Below, piece after piece: positions 17,665 through 25,717 of a stretch of 64,000 nt of DNA. The stretch's first letter is position 1; every line of letters begins with the position of its first letter. The stretch comes from JAJDTR01 sp965220415. Its GTDB lineage: Bacteria > Poribacteria > WGA-4E > JAJDTR01. The stretch covers positions 3,038,001-3,102,000 of the forward strand of contig OZ244829.1 in assembly GCA_965220415.1 (NCBI GenBank), in the 5' to 3' direction. The notes under the pieces were generated by a model. That model did not search any database and was not told where the DNA came from. It worked only from the letters and a program-made list of their open reading frames with translations. Both the position numbers and the translations under genes were made by a program.

Positions 17665-18855
17665 ATGAAGAGCGTAAGAATATCTGTGTTTGTGATTGCA
17701 ATGGCTGTATTGGTTATTGGGATTTCCGGTTGTGATCGGCTGCTGGACCTTATTTCCGAGGGCGATATGCCACAAATTGATAGTGATGTACCTCAATTCG
17801 AAGGGCTGCATGGCGAGATAGCTATAGGTGTTGTGTACCCTAGTCCGACAACGTTTTTCGAGCCGGTTCGCATACGCCTGGAACACGGCTTGGAGTTAGC
17901 GCTTGAAGAAATCAACAGTGCCCAGATAGGCGATGCGAGAATCAGGCTCATCTCCGAAGATGATGGCAACAGCGTCGATGGCGCGATTAATGCGTTCAAT
18001 AAACTGATTCACGAGCACCGTGTGCCTTCCATCATTGGCCCCCTAACCTCAAGCCAGTCCAAAGCGGTGTTTCCGATTGCCGAAGAGAATCGGGTGGTAG
18101 CATTCAGTCCTACTTCGTTCGCCACCGGTCTCAGTGCGCTAGGCGAATTCATCTTCCGTGTAAGCTTGACCTCCGATGCGCTAATTCCTCATCTCGTCAG
18201 AGTGACTCATGCGGAACTCGGCTACCAGCGGGCAGCGATTATCTATGATGAAACCGACTTAATCTCGCAGACTGGCGACCAGGCGTTTCGGAACGCGCTA
18301 GGCGAGAACGGCGTGGCAATAGTGAGAAGGGAAGCTTATCGACCCGGCGAAACCGACCTTGCGGCACATTTATCTCGGATCAAGGAATCAGATCCCCAAG
18401 CCATCTTCATCGCTACGTTACCAACCGACATGCCCGGAATCATGATTCACGGACGCGAACTTGGTATCCACTCCTCTGTGCGCTATATTGTCGCGCAAGT
18501 TAGCAACGACGAAGTTGAAACCGCCGGCGCCGCTGCCGAAGGTCTGTTATCCACCTCAAATTGGATGAGCACGACTTCTACGCCAAGGAATCAAGCCTTC
18601 ATCCGGAATTATCACGTGAAGTACGGGCGCGAACCGAACGTGTGGGCGGCGCAATCCTATGCGACGCTTTATATTCTGGCTGAGGCGATAGCGAATGCCG
18701 AATCCACAGATTCGAAAGCGATTCGGGATGCGCTAGCGAATATTCGGAATCTGGATACGGTTTTGGGAGCGTTTTCTTTTGATTCGGTTGGGGATGCGCT
18801 CTACGATCCGACGATAATAGTTGTGGAAAATGGGGAAATTAAGAGTTTTGAGTAG
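17665..18855 (+). CDS. Periplasmic binding lipoprotein, paralogue
   Basis: This 396-aa solute-binding lipoprotein has a leader ending GISGC (Cys23) and the same Leu/Ile/Val-binding family blocks as the protein at 10155: HGEIAIGVVYPSPTTF, AINAFNKLIHEHRVPSIIGP, AVFPIAEENRVVAFSPTS and a C-terminal DTVLGAFSFDSVGDALYDP. AAGGAGG lies 14 bases upstream of ATG. No transporter genes are adjacent, so it too is an orphan receptor. The two paralogues face away from the island they flank. The ligand is unknown. Confidence 0.88.
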   Translation: MKSVRISVFVIAMAVLVIGISGCDRLLDLISEGDMPQIDSDVPQFEGLHGEIAIGVVYPSPTTFFEPVRIRLEHGLELALEEINSAQIGDARIRLISEDDGNSVDGAINAFNKLIHEHRVPSIIGPLTSSQSKAVFPIAEENRVVAFSPTSFATGLSALGEFIFRVSLTSDALIPHLVRVTHAELGYQRAAIIYDETDLISQTGDQAFRNALGENGVAIVRREAYRPGETDLAAHLSRIKESDPQAIFIATLPTDMPGIMIHGRELGIHSSVRYIVAQVSNDEVETAGAAAEGLLSTSNWMSTTSTPRNQAFIRNYHVKYGREPNVWAAQSYATLYILAEAIANAESTDSKAIRDALANIRNLDTVLGAFSFDSVGDALYDPTIIVVENGEIKSFE

Positions 18856-18935
18856 GTTTGCCGTTACGCAATCAGCCAATTGCCAAATGAGTTGGGGGAG
18901 GACAGGTACGCAGAATTGGGACGGCACAGTTCGAT

Positions 18936-19036
18936 GTTGGGTTTCACTCAGATATCGGGCCATGAGGCAATATGAGAGTACCACGTGCCTTTTACATATA
19001 CAGTTTTTTCAGGGGACCGTTCAACCCAACCTACGG
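18936..19036 (+). repeat. Long-loop GTTGGGTTT inverted repeat
   Basis: GTTGGGTTTCACT and CCGTTCAACCCAACCTACG bracket about 70 bases. Similar long hairpins with a CTACG end occur at 36029-36131 and, inverted, at 53518-53616. Confidence 0.6.
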
Positions 19037-19204
19037 GCTGAGCGTATAGCGAACGCGATAGCAAATCCTCATCATTATTCAGTCGCTTGATACCTACAGG
19101 TAATCCAAGTGAGTTAGGTAAACAATATCGCATCGGTATTTCGGATTGACGCGTGAGACGTTTAGCGGCAAACAGCATTAGATGAATGGAAGTTGTGTAT
19201 GGGA

Positions 19205-19238
19205 AGCCGGGTTTCCTCTAGGGAACTCGGCTTTTTTT
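19205..19238 (+). terminator. Intrinsic terminator
   Basis: AGCCGGGTTTCC pairs imperfectly with GGGAACTCGGCT across a short loop and is followed by a run of seven T. It separates the binding-protein gene from the promoter at 19394. Confidence 0.65.
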
Positions 19239-19393
19239 GTGCAATTTAATTCGTGGGACCGCACAGCCTCATCAACTAGTGGTCTGATTGGTCGCTATTC
19301 GTTCAGTTGACCGCCCCCCATTTGCTTGATTGGTCGCGATCAGGAGATTGTTCCTATCTCGCTAGTTGGTAAATGTTTTAGATTTTTTTAAGA

Positions 19394-19422
19394 TTGACAA
19401 CTTAACATATGTAAAGTATAAT
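19394..19422 (+). promoter_or_regulatory. Consensus sigma-70 promoter
   Basis: A perfect TTGACA (19394-19399) and perfect TATAAT (19417-19422) have the optimal 17-base spacing, about 80 bases before the first structural-like gene. A close relative is at 27215-27243. Confidence 0.8.
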
Positions 19423-19502
19423 TTGGTTAGAAATTGACACTTTTGAGGTTTCAACAGGGGAAATTGGGGATTTAGTGAATGTCAGTAATGAGGTGAGGAT
19501 TT

Positions 19503-19826
19503 ATGGGTACGCCACTTCCGAATAACATTGCATTGAGGGCGAGACAGAAGGAATCGAGACCGCTTAAATTCGATCCCGGTGAGTATCTGATTGCCGCCGG
19601 TGTCACGTCGGGAAACAAGCTGCCGAAAACGATTACGCTCCAGATTCGGTTTGGGGATGAATCCGGCGCGATCACAGAATGGCGAGATACGGATGTTGTC
19701 TTGAACGCTGAGAATGGTTGGCAGGATACGTTTTCCGCGTCACCGTTCGTGGAATTTAAGGTCGTGGCGTCTGCGCCGGGTGCAACGGTCCATACATCGT
19801 TGATTACGCAGTCGGTGTTTGTGTGA
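19503..19826 (+). CDS. Small phage-structural-like protein
   Basis: This 107-aa protein has no signal peptide or membrane segment. It begins MGTPLPNNIALRARQKES and reads as a beta-rich domain (EYLIAAGVTSGNKLPKTITL, VEFKVVASAPGATVHTSLI). GAGGTGAGG precedes the ATG. It is the first gene after the 19394 promoter and precedes two tail-like paralogues, so a virion role is inferred from context only. No family is recognised. Confidence 0.6.
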   Translation: MGTPLPNNIALRARQKESRPLKFDPGEYLIAAGVTSGNKLPKTITLQIRFGDESGAITEWRDTDVVLNAENGWQDTFSASPFVEFKVVASAPGATVHTSLITQSVFV

Positions 19827-19913
19827 GAAGACAGTGGTCAGTGGCTAGTGACCAGCGTCAGTAAACAGCGGAGGCCATCTTTAACTGGTCACTAGTCATG
19901 TTCAAGAATTGTA

Positions 19914-19945
19914 GAAACCGAGTTTTCAAGAAAAAACTAGGTTTC
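19914..19945 (+). promoter_or_regulatory. GAAACCGAG hairpin, upstream of a tail-like gene
   Basis: GAAACCGAGTTTT and AAAAACTAGGTTTC form a hairpin ending 25 bases before the GTG at 19971. One of a family of such hairpins in this window. Confidence 0.65.
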
Positions 19946-19970
19946 GTCTTCATCGTGGGGAGATGAGATT

Positions 19971-21296
19971 GTGGGGATTAGTCGAGCACCTCTAAGCGCC
20001 AAGTTGCCTCGGTTGGTTACCGAAGAAGCGGCGTTAGCTGGCACGGATACGAAGCAGCGGACGTTCAGCGCGCTCCGGGCGCGGCAGGCAGCGCGTTATG
20101 CGGTGGATGTTGTGGATGCGCGATCGGGCTTGCCTGCCGCCGATAGCGAAGGCGCGGATGATGGAAAGGTTGCCATCCGGAATGACGGTCTCTATACGAT
20201 CGAGGCGACGCCGCGTTACGGCACAGATCCGATGGGCTCGTGGGGGACATACAGCAGCACAGGATTTCGAGGAGCGCACTCACGTTACGATGTCCCGGCA
20301 TCGCCGCAGGCTGGAGAGACGTATTACAACACCTCGGAACGGACGTGGTACCAAGGCGCTGTGGCAGAGGGTTCTCGCGTGCAGTGGATTCATGCGGCGG
20401 ATCCGGAGAACTGGATTGGACACTTCGATTCGCAGGGGGAGGCACTGGCTCATGCCGGTAGTGACGGGCTGGCATATACAGGTTCGGAGGTTGAGACGCT
20501 ATCATCGTTCGCGGCGGGGAGCGACGCATACACGGAACGTCGGTGGGTCAAGCGGTCAGACCATGAGAGAGAACGTGAGTTGATTTATGAAACCCAGGAT
20601 TTCAATGACTATCACGAACAGGCGCAATTGATAAACCTTCGACGATCGATGACGGGCGAGAGGAATGCATTTTTTCTTTTTCACTACTTCAACCTTCCGG
20701 AGACTATTGCGGCGGAACGTACATTTGTCGCATCAACGGCGGAGCATGGGGCATCGACGGTGCACGTCAGTGCGGATAATTCACGTGTGTCGTTCGCCGT
20801 AGGAGACGAATTTCCGGCTGACATCCGACGGTATGATGGTAGAAAAATCATTATCGAAGGATTATCAAGCAATGCATACCGTATTGCGAGGGAAACTAGA
20901 ACTACTACGTACAATGCAGCGACCGGAATAATGACATTACCGCTCCGAATACAGGAGACCGGCGGCAGCTTCACGGCTGGCGAAGCTGTGCGCGTGACTG
21001 TGACAAATCCGTTTTCGCATTCGGGATTTTCTGATCCGATACCGGTCGAGGAATGGCTGGCGTTGCCACGTTCTTTGGGCACAGCGAGAAACACGAATGC
21101 CAGAAATCTGGACCAGAAGATTTTCGTGGTTATATCAAGATTGTCGACCACAGGACTAGGCTCTTGGGCGCATGCTCGGATGGCATTGGGACGTGTGACG
21201 GATTCGCGGATGGTAACGACATTTTCGCATACGCTGGAAGTGGTGGGAGGCACAGGTTCGCTCGGTCTAAGGGTCTATCTTTATCGAGGAGCATGA
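19971..21296 (+). CDS. Tail-like structural protein, paralogue 1
   Basis: This 441-aa protein starts at GTG after GGGGAGATGAG and is strongly similar along its whole length to the next gene product. Recognisable shared blocks are FSALRARQAARYAVDVVDA, DGKVAIRNDGLYT, SWGTYSSTGFRGAHSRYD, ERTWYQGAVAEG, NWIGHFDSQ and a C-terminal FSDPIPVEEWLALP. The small beta-rich motifs and end-to-end duplication suggest a tail fibre, spike or receptor-binding protein, but I recognise no named family. A hairpin element lies just upstream and another follows, before paralogue 2. Confidence 0.6.
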   Translation: MGISRAPLSAKLPRLVTEEAALAGTDTKQRTFSALRARQAARYAVDVVDARSGLPAADSEGADDGKVAIRNDGLYTIEATPRYGTDPMGSWGTYSSTGFRGAHSRYDVPASPQAGETYYNTSERTWYQGAVAEGSRVQWIHAADPENWIGHFDSQGEALAHAGSDGLAYTGSEVETLSSFAAGSDAYTERRWVKRSDHERERELIYETQDFNDYHEQAQLINLRRSMTGERNAFFLFHYFNLPETIAAERTFVASTAEHGASTVHVSADNSRVSFAVGDEFPADIRRYDGRKIIIEGLSSNAYRIARETRTTTYNAATGIMTLPLRIQETGGSFTAGEAVRVTVTNPFSHSGFSDPIPVEEWLALPRSLGTARNTNARNLDQKIFVVISRLSTTGLGSWAHARMALGRVTDSRMVTTFSHTLEVVGGTGSLGLRVYLYRGA

Positions 21297-21486
21297 AGCA
21301 GTGGCCAGTGACCTAGGGATTTCTATCGCACTCGCTAATCACTCGCTTGATGGTCAGTGGTCAGTGAAAAGACCGTGAAGAGTGAGTGGTTGGTAGCAGG
21401 TGAATAGTTAGAACTTGAAAACGAAAGGAAAGCAGTGGCCTGTGGTCAGTGGTCAGTGAAAGCCGAGGAGTGAGTGAGGAATTTGT

Positions 21487-21519
21487 AGAAATCGAGTTTT
21501 CAAGAAAAAACTCGATTTC
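21487..21519 (+). promoter_or_regulatory. GAAATCGAG hairpin
   Basis: GAAATCGAGTTTT and AAAAACTCGATTTC pair. The stem has compensating changes relative to the other copies (T against A), which supports a selected hairpin. AGGAGG and the GTG at 21545 follow. Confidence 0.7.
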
Positions 21520-21544
21520 GTCTTCTTCGTGAGGAGGTGAGATT

Positions 21545-22873
21545 GTGGGATTAAGTAGAGCGCGTCTTGGCGGTGCGAGGTTACCTAATCTGATTACCGA
21601 GGAAGCCGCGTTGGCTGGCACGGATACAGCGCGGAGGATGTTTAGTGCGCTCCGGGTGCGGCAAGCGGCGCGTTATGCAGTGGATGTCGTGGACGCGCGG
21701 TCTGGCTTGTCTGCCGCCGATAGCGAAGGTGTAGATGATGGAAAGGTTGCCATCCGGAACGACGGTCTCTACACAGTCGGGGTAACGCCGCGTTATGGCA
21801 CAAATCCGACCGGCTCTTGGGGGACGTACAGCAACACGAGTTTTCGAGGAGCACACTCACGATACGATGTCCCGGCATCGCCGCAAACTGGCGAGATGTA
21901 TTACAACACTTCTGAACGGACGTGGTACCAAGGCGCTGTGGCGGAAGGCTCTCGTGTGCGATGGATTCATGCCGCGGATCCGGAGAATTGGATTGGACAT
22001 TTCGAATCTCAAGACGAAGCGTTAGCCCATGCCGACGACGACGGACTGGCATACACGGGATCGGAGGTTGAGACGCTATCATCGTTCGCGGCGGGGAGCG
22101 ACGCTTACACGGAGCGTCGGTGGGTCAAGCGTTCGGATCATGAGAGGGAACGCGAATTGATCTATGAGAATCTGGACTTCAACAACTATTACCGACAGGC
22201 GCATTTGCTAGACCTTCAGCGGTCAATGACAGGCGAAAGAAATGCGTTTTTCATCTTTCACTACTTTAATCTTGCGGAGACAATCACGGCGGAGCGTACC
22301 TTCGTTTCGGCAACGACGGATCACGGGGCATCGACAGTTCACGTCAACACGGGCAACACGAGCGCGTCGTTCGCTGTCGGAGACGAGTTTTCGAACAGTG
22401 TTTTAGATTATGATGGTAAAAGAATCGTTGTCGAAGGGTTGTCAAGCGGGGCACACCGCATTGCGCGCGAAAATGGCACTACCGTGTACGATTCCACATC
22501 GAGAATACTCACATTGCCGGTCACATCACAGGAGAGCGGCGGCAGTTTCACGGCTGGGGAGACCGTGCGCATAACTCTGACAAACCCGTTTTCGCATTCG
22601 GCATTTTCGCAACCCATACCGGTCGAGGAGTGGCTGGAATTGCCGCGTTCTTGGGGCACCGCGGGAAGTACGAATGCTAGAAATCTACATCAGAAGATTT
22701 TCGTGGTCATCTCGCGACTGCCAGATACGGAACTGAGCCAGTGGGGGCACGCACGGATGGCATTGGGGCGTGTGACGGATTCGCAGATGGTTACGACATT
22801 CTCGCATCAACTGGAAGTGTCGGGCGGCACATCAAAGTTCGGTGTACGGGTTTATCTGCATCGCGGAGCGTAA
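21545..22873 (+). CDS. Tail-like structural protein, paralogue 2
   Basis: This 442-aa protein starts at GTG with AGGAGGTGAG upstream and is a close paralogue of the previous protein. The N-terminal 230 residues are nearly the same. The stretch around residues 255-330 differs most (TTDHGASTVHVNTGNTSASF against the matching segment), as expected if the distal part contacts variable targets. It ends FGVRVYLHRGA. A tandem duplication that diversified is the simplest explanation; specific function is unknown. Confidence 0.6.
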   Translation: MGLSRARLGGARLPNLITEEAALAGTDTARRMFSALRVRQAARYAVDVVDARSGLSAADSEGVDDGKVAIRNDGLYTVGVTPRYGTNPTGSWGTYSNTSFRGAHSRYDVPASPQTGEMYYNTSERTWYQGAVAEGSRVRWIHAADPENWIGHFESQDEALAHADDDGLAYTGSEVETLSSFAAGSDAYTERRWVKRSDHERERELIYENLDFNNYYRQAHLLDLQRSMTGERNAFFIFHYFNLAETITAERTFVSATTDHGASTVHVNTGNTSASFAVGDEFSNSVLDYDGKRIVVEGLSSGAHRIARENGTTVYDSTSRILTLPVTSQESGGSFTAGETVRITLTNPFSHSAFSQPIPVEEWLELPRSWGTAGSTNARNLHQKIFVVISRLPDTELSQWGHARMALGRVTDSQMVTTFSHQLEVSGGTSKFGVRVYLHRGA

Positions 22874-22927
22874 ATTAGTGGTCAGTTACCAGTGACCAGT
22901 AAAAGCAGTGAGGAGTGAGAAATTGCA

Positions 22928-22959
22928 GAAACCAAGTTTTCAAGAAAAAACTCGGTTTC
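22928..22959 (+). promoter_or_regulatory. GAAACCAAG hairpin
   Basis: GAAACCAAGTTTT pairs with AAAAACTCGGTTTC and ends 12 bases before the ATG at 22972, so the hairpin lies in the leader of that gene. Confidence 0.65.
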
Positions 22960-22971
22960 GCGGGGGCGGAT

Positions 22972-24222
22972 ATGGAAACGGGAATAAATTTTGAACTAGA
23001 AGCCCATCCGACGATGCGCACCTCCAAGGTGCAGGTTGTCGATGTGGGGCGTGTGTTCGTCGAGTTTACGGATCGTTACGGGGCAACGGCAATCTACGAC
23101 CTCAATGTCGGTGATTATCAAGGTCATCGCAATTTCTTGAGCGAGGATGCCGGCGTGGATTTGCCGTTCTTTCGATCAGGGAAACATGACCGATTAGAGC
23201 TTACTCTCTACCATGATGACACCGCGCTAGCGCCATCGGTGAACAGGAATGCGAGGGTAGACGAATATCCGAGTTTTGTTTTCACCAGCGATGGAACGGA
23301 GCCGCAGACGTTTGCGGCGAGCCGCGTGATACGGGTACCGAATGCATTTTTTGGTTTGAATTTTAAACCTGTGGCTCTGAATGCGGCGGCGACGTTTATG
23401 TACAGCTACCGGCATATTTGGGATGCGATGACAACGCGGGCGCATATCGGAGATGCGCTTGATTGCACTGATCCGATACAGGAGGCGGCGTCAATCCGCC
23501 AAGTTCGGGTCGGCGATTGGGGCAGGATGCATGCGGGGTTAATCGCGGCTATGCTGTGGCATGTGCAGCACAATTTGACCGAGTTTTTCCCGGCTGGGTT
23601 TGGGCCGAACATGCAATCGTTGACTCGCGGAATTCTGTCCGAGTGCGGGCGGTTGATTGAATCCGAATTGCCGGATGCGTTTGAAACGGAGTTTGGACCT
23701 TATGGCGACAACTCGGTGCTACGGATGTTTCGCTTGCATGATCCGAATAGTTGGGCGAATTACGAAAGCAATTTTCAGATTTGGACGACCGATCAGGAGA
23801 CGGGGGCCGGCGATAAATTGATTTGGACGGCACCGGATGCCGTGTGGTGGAACAGTCTCAAGACAGCGTGGTTTGGGGCGGCGATAAATTATCCGACGGG
23901 CGAAGGTGACCGCAAGTTTGTACGGGAGTTATATCCGGAGAAGGGGATAGCAGGGTTGTCGAGCACGATGCCTGCCGTCGGGACCGAATTGCGTGCGTCT
24001 CTCGTCTCCGGGGTTGCGGCGCCGGTTACGGATTTGCGTTATCGCTGGCAGCGGCGCGATGGGGATTCAGTCTCGGATATTGATGGTGCGGATACGGATG
24101 TGTACACGCCTGTGTCCGGTGATGAGACGAAGGCATTGCGTGCGGTCATCAGTTACCGGGATGCCAACGGGTTTATATTGCCGGCGGTTAGTCGTTGGTC
24201 GGAGGCAGTAGTCAGTGGTTAG
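22972..24222 (+). CDS. Structural-like protein with C-terminal Ig-like domain
   Basis: I place the start at the ATG at 22972 (METGINFELEAHP), because an upstream start at 22915 would translate the hairpin element. The 416-aa product has an N-terminal beta-rich region (RVFVEFTDRYGATAIYDL), a central helical part (DWGRMHAGLIAAMLWHVQHN) and a C-terminal segment (YRWQRRDGDSVSDIDGADT, YTPVSGDETKALRAVISY) that resembles Ig-like repeats in phage and surface proteins. The final residues VVSG and the stop fall in a heptamer repeat array. A virion role is inferred from position. Confidence 0.55.
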   Translation: METGINFELEAHPTMRTSKVQVVDVGRVFVEFTDRYGATAIYDLNVGDYQGHRNFLSEDAGVDLPFFRSGKHDRLELTLYHDDTALAPSVNRNARVDEYPSFVFTSDGTEPQTFAASRVIRVPNAFFGLNFKPVALNAAATFMYSYRHIWDAMTTRAHIGDALDCTDPIQEAASIRQVRVGDWGRMHAGLIAAMLWHVQHNLTEFFPAGFGPNMQSLTRGILSECGRLIESELPDAFETEFGPYGDNSVLRMFRLHDPNSWANYESNFQIWTTDQETGAGDKLIWTAPDAVWWNSLKTAWFGAAINYPTGEGDRKFVRELYPEKGIAGLSSTMPAVGTELRASLVSGVAAPVTDLRYRWQRRDGDSVSDIDGADTDVYTPVSGDETKALRAVISYRDANGFILPAVSRWSEAVVSG

Positions 24223-24341
24223 TGACCAGTGGCTAGTGGAGAGTCGTAGAATAGAAGGGCTAGGAGTGGAAGGGTGGAAGAGGCGGAAGACGGGAAAGCA
24301 GCAGTGGCCAGTAAAGAGGGATATAGAAAGCGGATATTGTA

Positions 24342-24371
24342 GAAACAAGATTTAAGAAAATGGTCGGTTTC
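24342..24371 (+). promoter_or_regulatory. Degenerate GAAAC hairpin
   Basis: GAAACAAGATTT and GGTCGGTTTC are a decayed copy of the hairpin family, eight bases before the next ATG at 24380. Confidence 0.5.
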
Positions 24372-24379
24372 AAGGGGGG

Positions 24380-25381
24380 ATGATGTCGAAGATTCATTTG
24401 TCTTTTTCGGGGCATGGACACGTGTTGAAAAAGATGTCCGTCGTGATGGCGGGAGACGCGCCGCAGATTAAGTGCGAGATTGAACAGAACGGCAAGCGCG
24501 CCGGGGTGGCTTTCAATTTCGCCAATATGGTACGGGGCATACAGTACACATTCGAGGATGACTTGATTTATTCGGCGAAGCGTGATCTGTCCGGAGATCT
24601 GCTGAATATCTACTTCAATATGAGCGGCATGCCGAGACCCCTTGACGGGACGATTGACGCGCCGGAGCAGGTTTCCTTTTACTATTTGGCGGCTGGAGAG
24701 CATCGAACGAATATTACCACGTCGCGTAGGATTGCGGTGCCCAGTGAAACGGCATCGGAACTGTACGCTGAAGGACGACCTCGCCTCACGCTGACGGCGC
24801 GCTACTTTGTACGTAGTTTGCCGTCGTCCGTGCCGGGTTTGATTTCGCGTGCGCCGAGTGACATTTTGACGGATTTGGATGCCCGAAACGCGCTGCAGTT
24901 GCAAGCGGGCACGCGGTTCGATAATACGGCGAACTATTTTCGCGGGTTAATCGGATTTGCTTGGCGGGAGATTAAGAACCTAAATAAGGGAACGGCATCG
25001 ACCAAGACGGTCGATCAGCTTAGGCACATCGTGGAGACGCTGGAGGCGGAGGTTATGGGCAAGCCGAGCCATCATGCGCTAGATTGGCGCCGTTCGGATT
25101 TCGACAGGGAATCGGATTTTGTCTTGCACTTCTATGCGGAGCACGATGTGGATGCGTGGCGCGAAAAGTTTGCGGCGCGAACGCTGTGGCTCTCCGATGG
25201 CGGCTATCGTCCGGCGGCGGAGGTTTATGATGTGGACGCGCAGCATACGGGAGGCGGCGGTAACGCGGCACAACAGGAGTTTGCGAACCTGTTGACGACA
25301 GAGTTTGCGGAGTGCCTTTTTAGCCGTGATCGGGAACTGGTGGTGGAGAGGCGTGTAAAGACGGTGGCTAGTGGTCAGTAG
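24380..25381 (+). CDS. Structural-like protein, unknown family
   Basis: This 333-aa protein follows AAGGGGGG and a double ATG. It reads as a soluble protein: beta-rich N-terminal third (KIHLSFSGHGHVLKK, EIEQNGKRAGVAFNFANM, YYLAAGEHRTNITTSRR) and more helical C-terminal part (TKTVDQLRHIVETLEAEVMG). No family is recognised. The last residues VKTVASGQ and the stop come from a heptamer array, so the original C-terminus may have been altered. It lies between two copies of the leader hairpin. Confidence 0.5.
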   Translation: MMSKIHLSFSGHGHVLKKMSVVMAGDAPQIKCEIEQNGKRAGVAFNFANMVRGIQYTFEDDLIYSAKRDLSGDLLNIYFNMSGMPRPLDGTIDAPEQVSFYYLAAGEHRTNITTSRRIAVPSETASELYAEGRPRLTLTARYFVRSLPSSVPGLISRAPSDILTDLDARNALQLQAGTRFDNTANYFRGLIGFAWREIKNLNKGTASTKTVDQLRHIVETLEAEVMGKPSHHALDWRRSDFDRESDFVLHFYAEHDVDAWREKFAARTLWLSDGGYRPAAEVYDVDAQHTGGGGNAAQQEFANLLTTEFAECLFSRDRELVVERRVKTVASGQ

Positions 25382-25415
25382 AAGCAGCGGTATGTGAGGA
25401 AGGTCGTGGAAAGGA

Positions 25416-25447
25416 GAAACCGAGTTTTGAGAGAAAAACTCGGTTTC
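25416..25447 (+). promoter_or_regulatory. GAAACCGAG hairpin
   Basis: GAAACCGAGTTTT pairs with AAAAACTCGGTTTC, upstream of a possible micro-ORF at 25487. Confidence 0.65.
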
Positions 25448-25486
25448 TAGTGGTAATCGACAAACATAGAGGTGATTTATGATGCG

Positions 25487-25570
25487 ATGGCTTTCGCTTT
25501 TTTCGTGATTGTTCTTGGAACTGTCAGGGGAGGCTGGTTCTCGTATTGGCTCACGCTGACGTATATGTAG
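25487..25570 (+). CDS. Possible 27-residue hydrophobic peptide
   Basis: An ATG at 25487 opens a 27-codon frame reading MAFAFFVIVLGTVRGGW and on to TAG, with one hydrophobic segment. A different frame from 25480 (MMRWLSLFS) fits the AGGTG site better but stops after nine codons. It may instead be the decayed start of a secreted protein like the next gene. Too short to trust. Confidence 0.2.
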   Translation: MAFAFFVIVLGTVRGGWFSYWLTLTYM

Positions 25571-25664
25571 AAGATTTTGGTAACAGGCACTTATAAAACG
25601 AATCCCAGTAGTGGTAGTTTACAAACGCGGGACAGTGTTCCGTGATCAGTGCTAAGTATCGGTG

Positions 25665-25696
25665 AAACCGAGTTTTGGCGAAAAAACTAGGTTTCA
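25665..25696 (+). promoter_or_regulatory. GAAACCGAG hairpin
   Basis: GAAACCGAGTTTT pairs with AAAAACTAGGTTTC, 21 bases before the ATG at 25718. Confidence 0.65.
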
Positions 25697-25717
25697 GCAG
25701 ATGTGAAGGAGATGATT

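Noticed and set aside
22915..22972. Upstream start for the 22972 gene
   Set aside because: It would translate the GAAACC hairpin element, and its reading is simply the hairpin in one frame.
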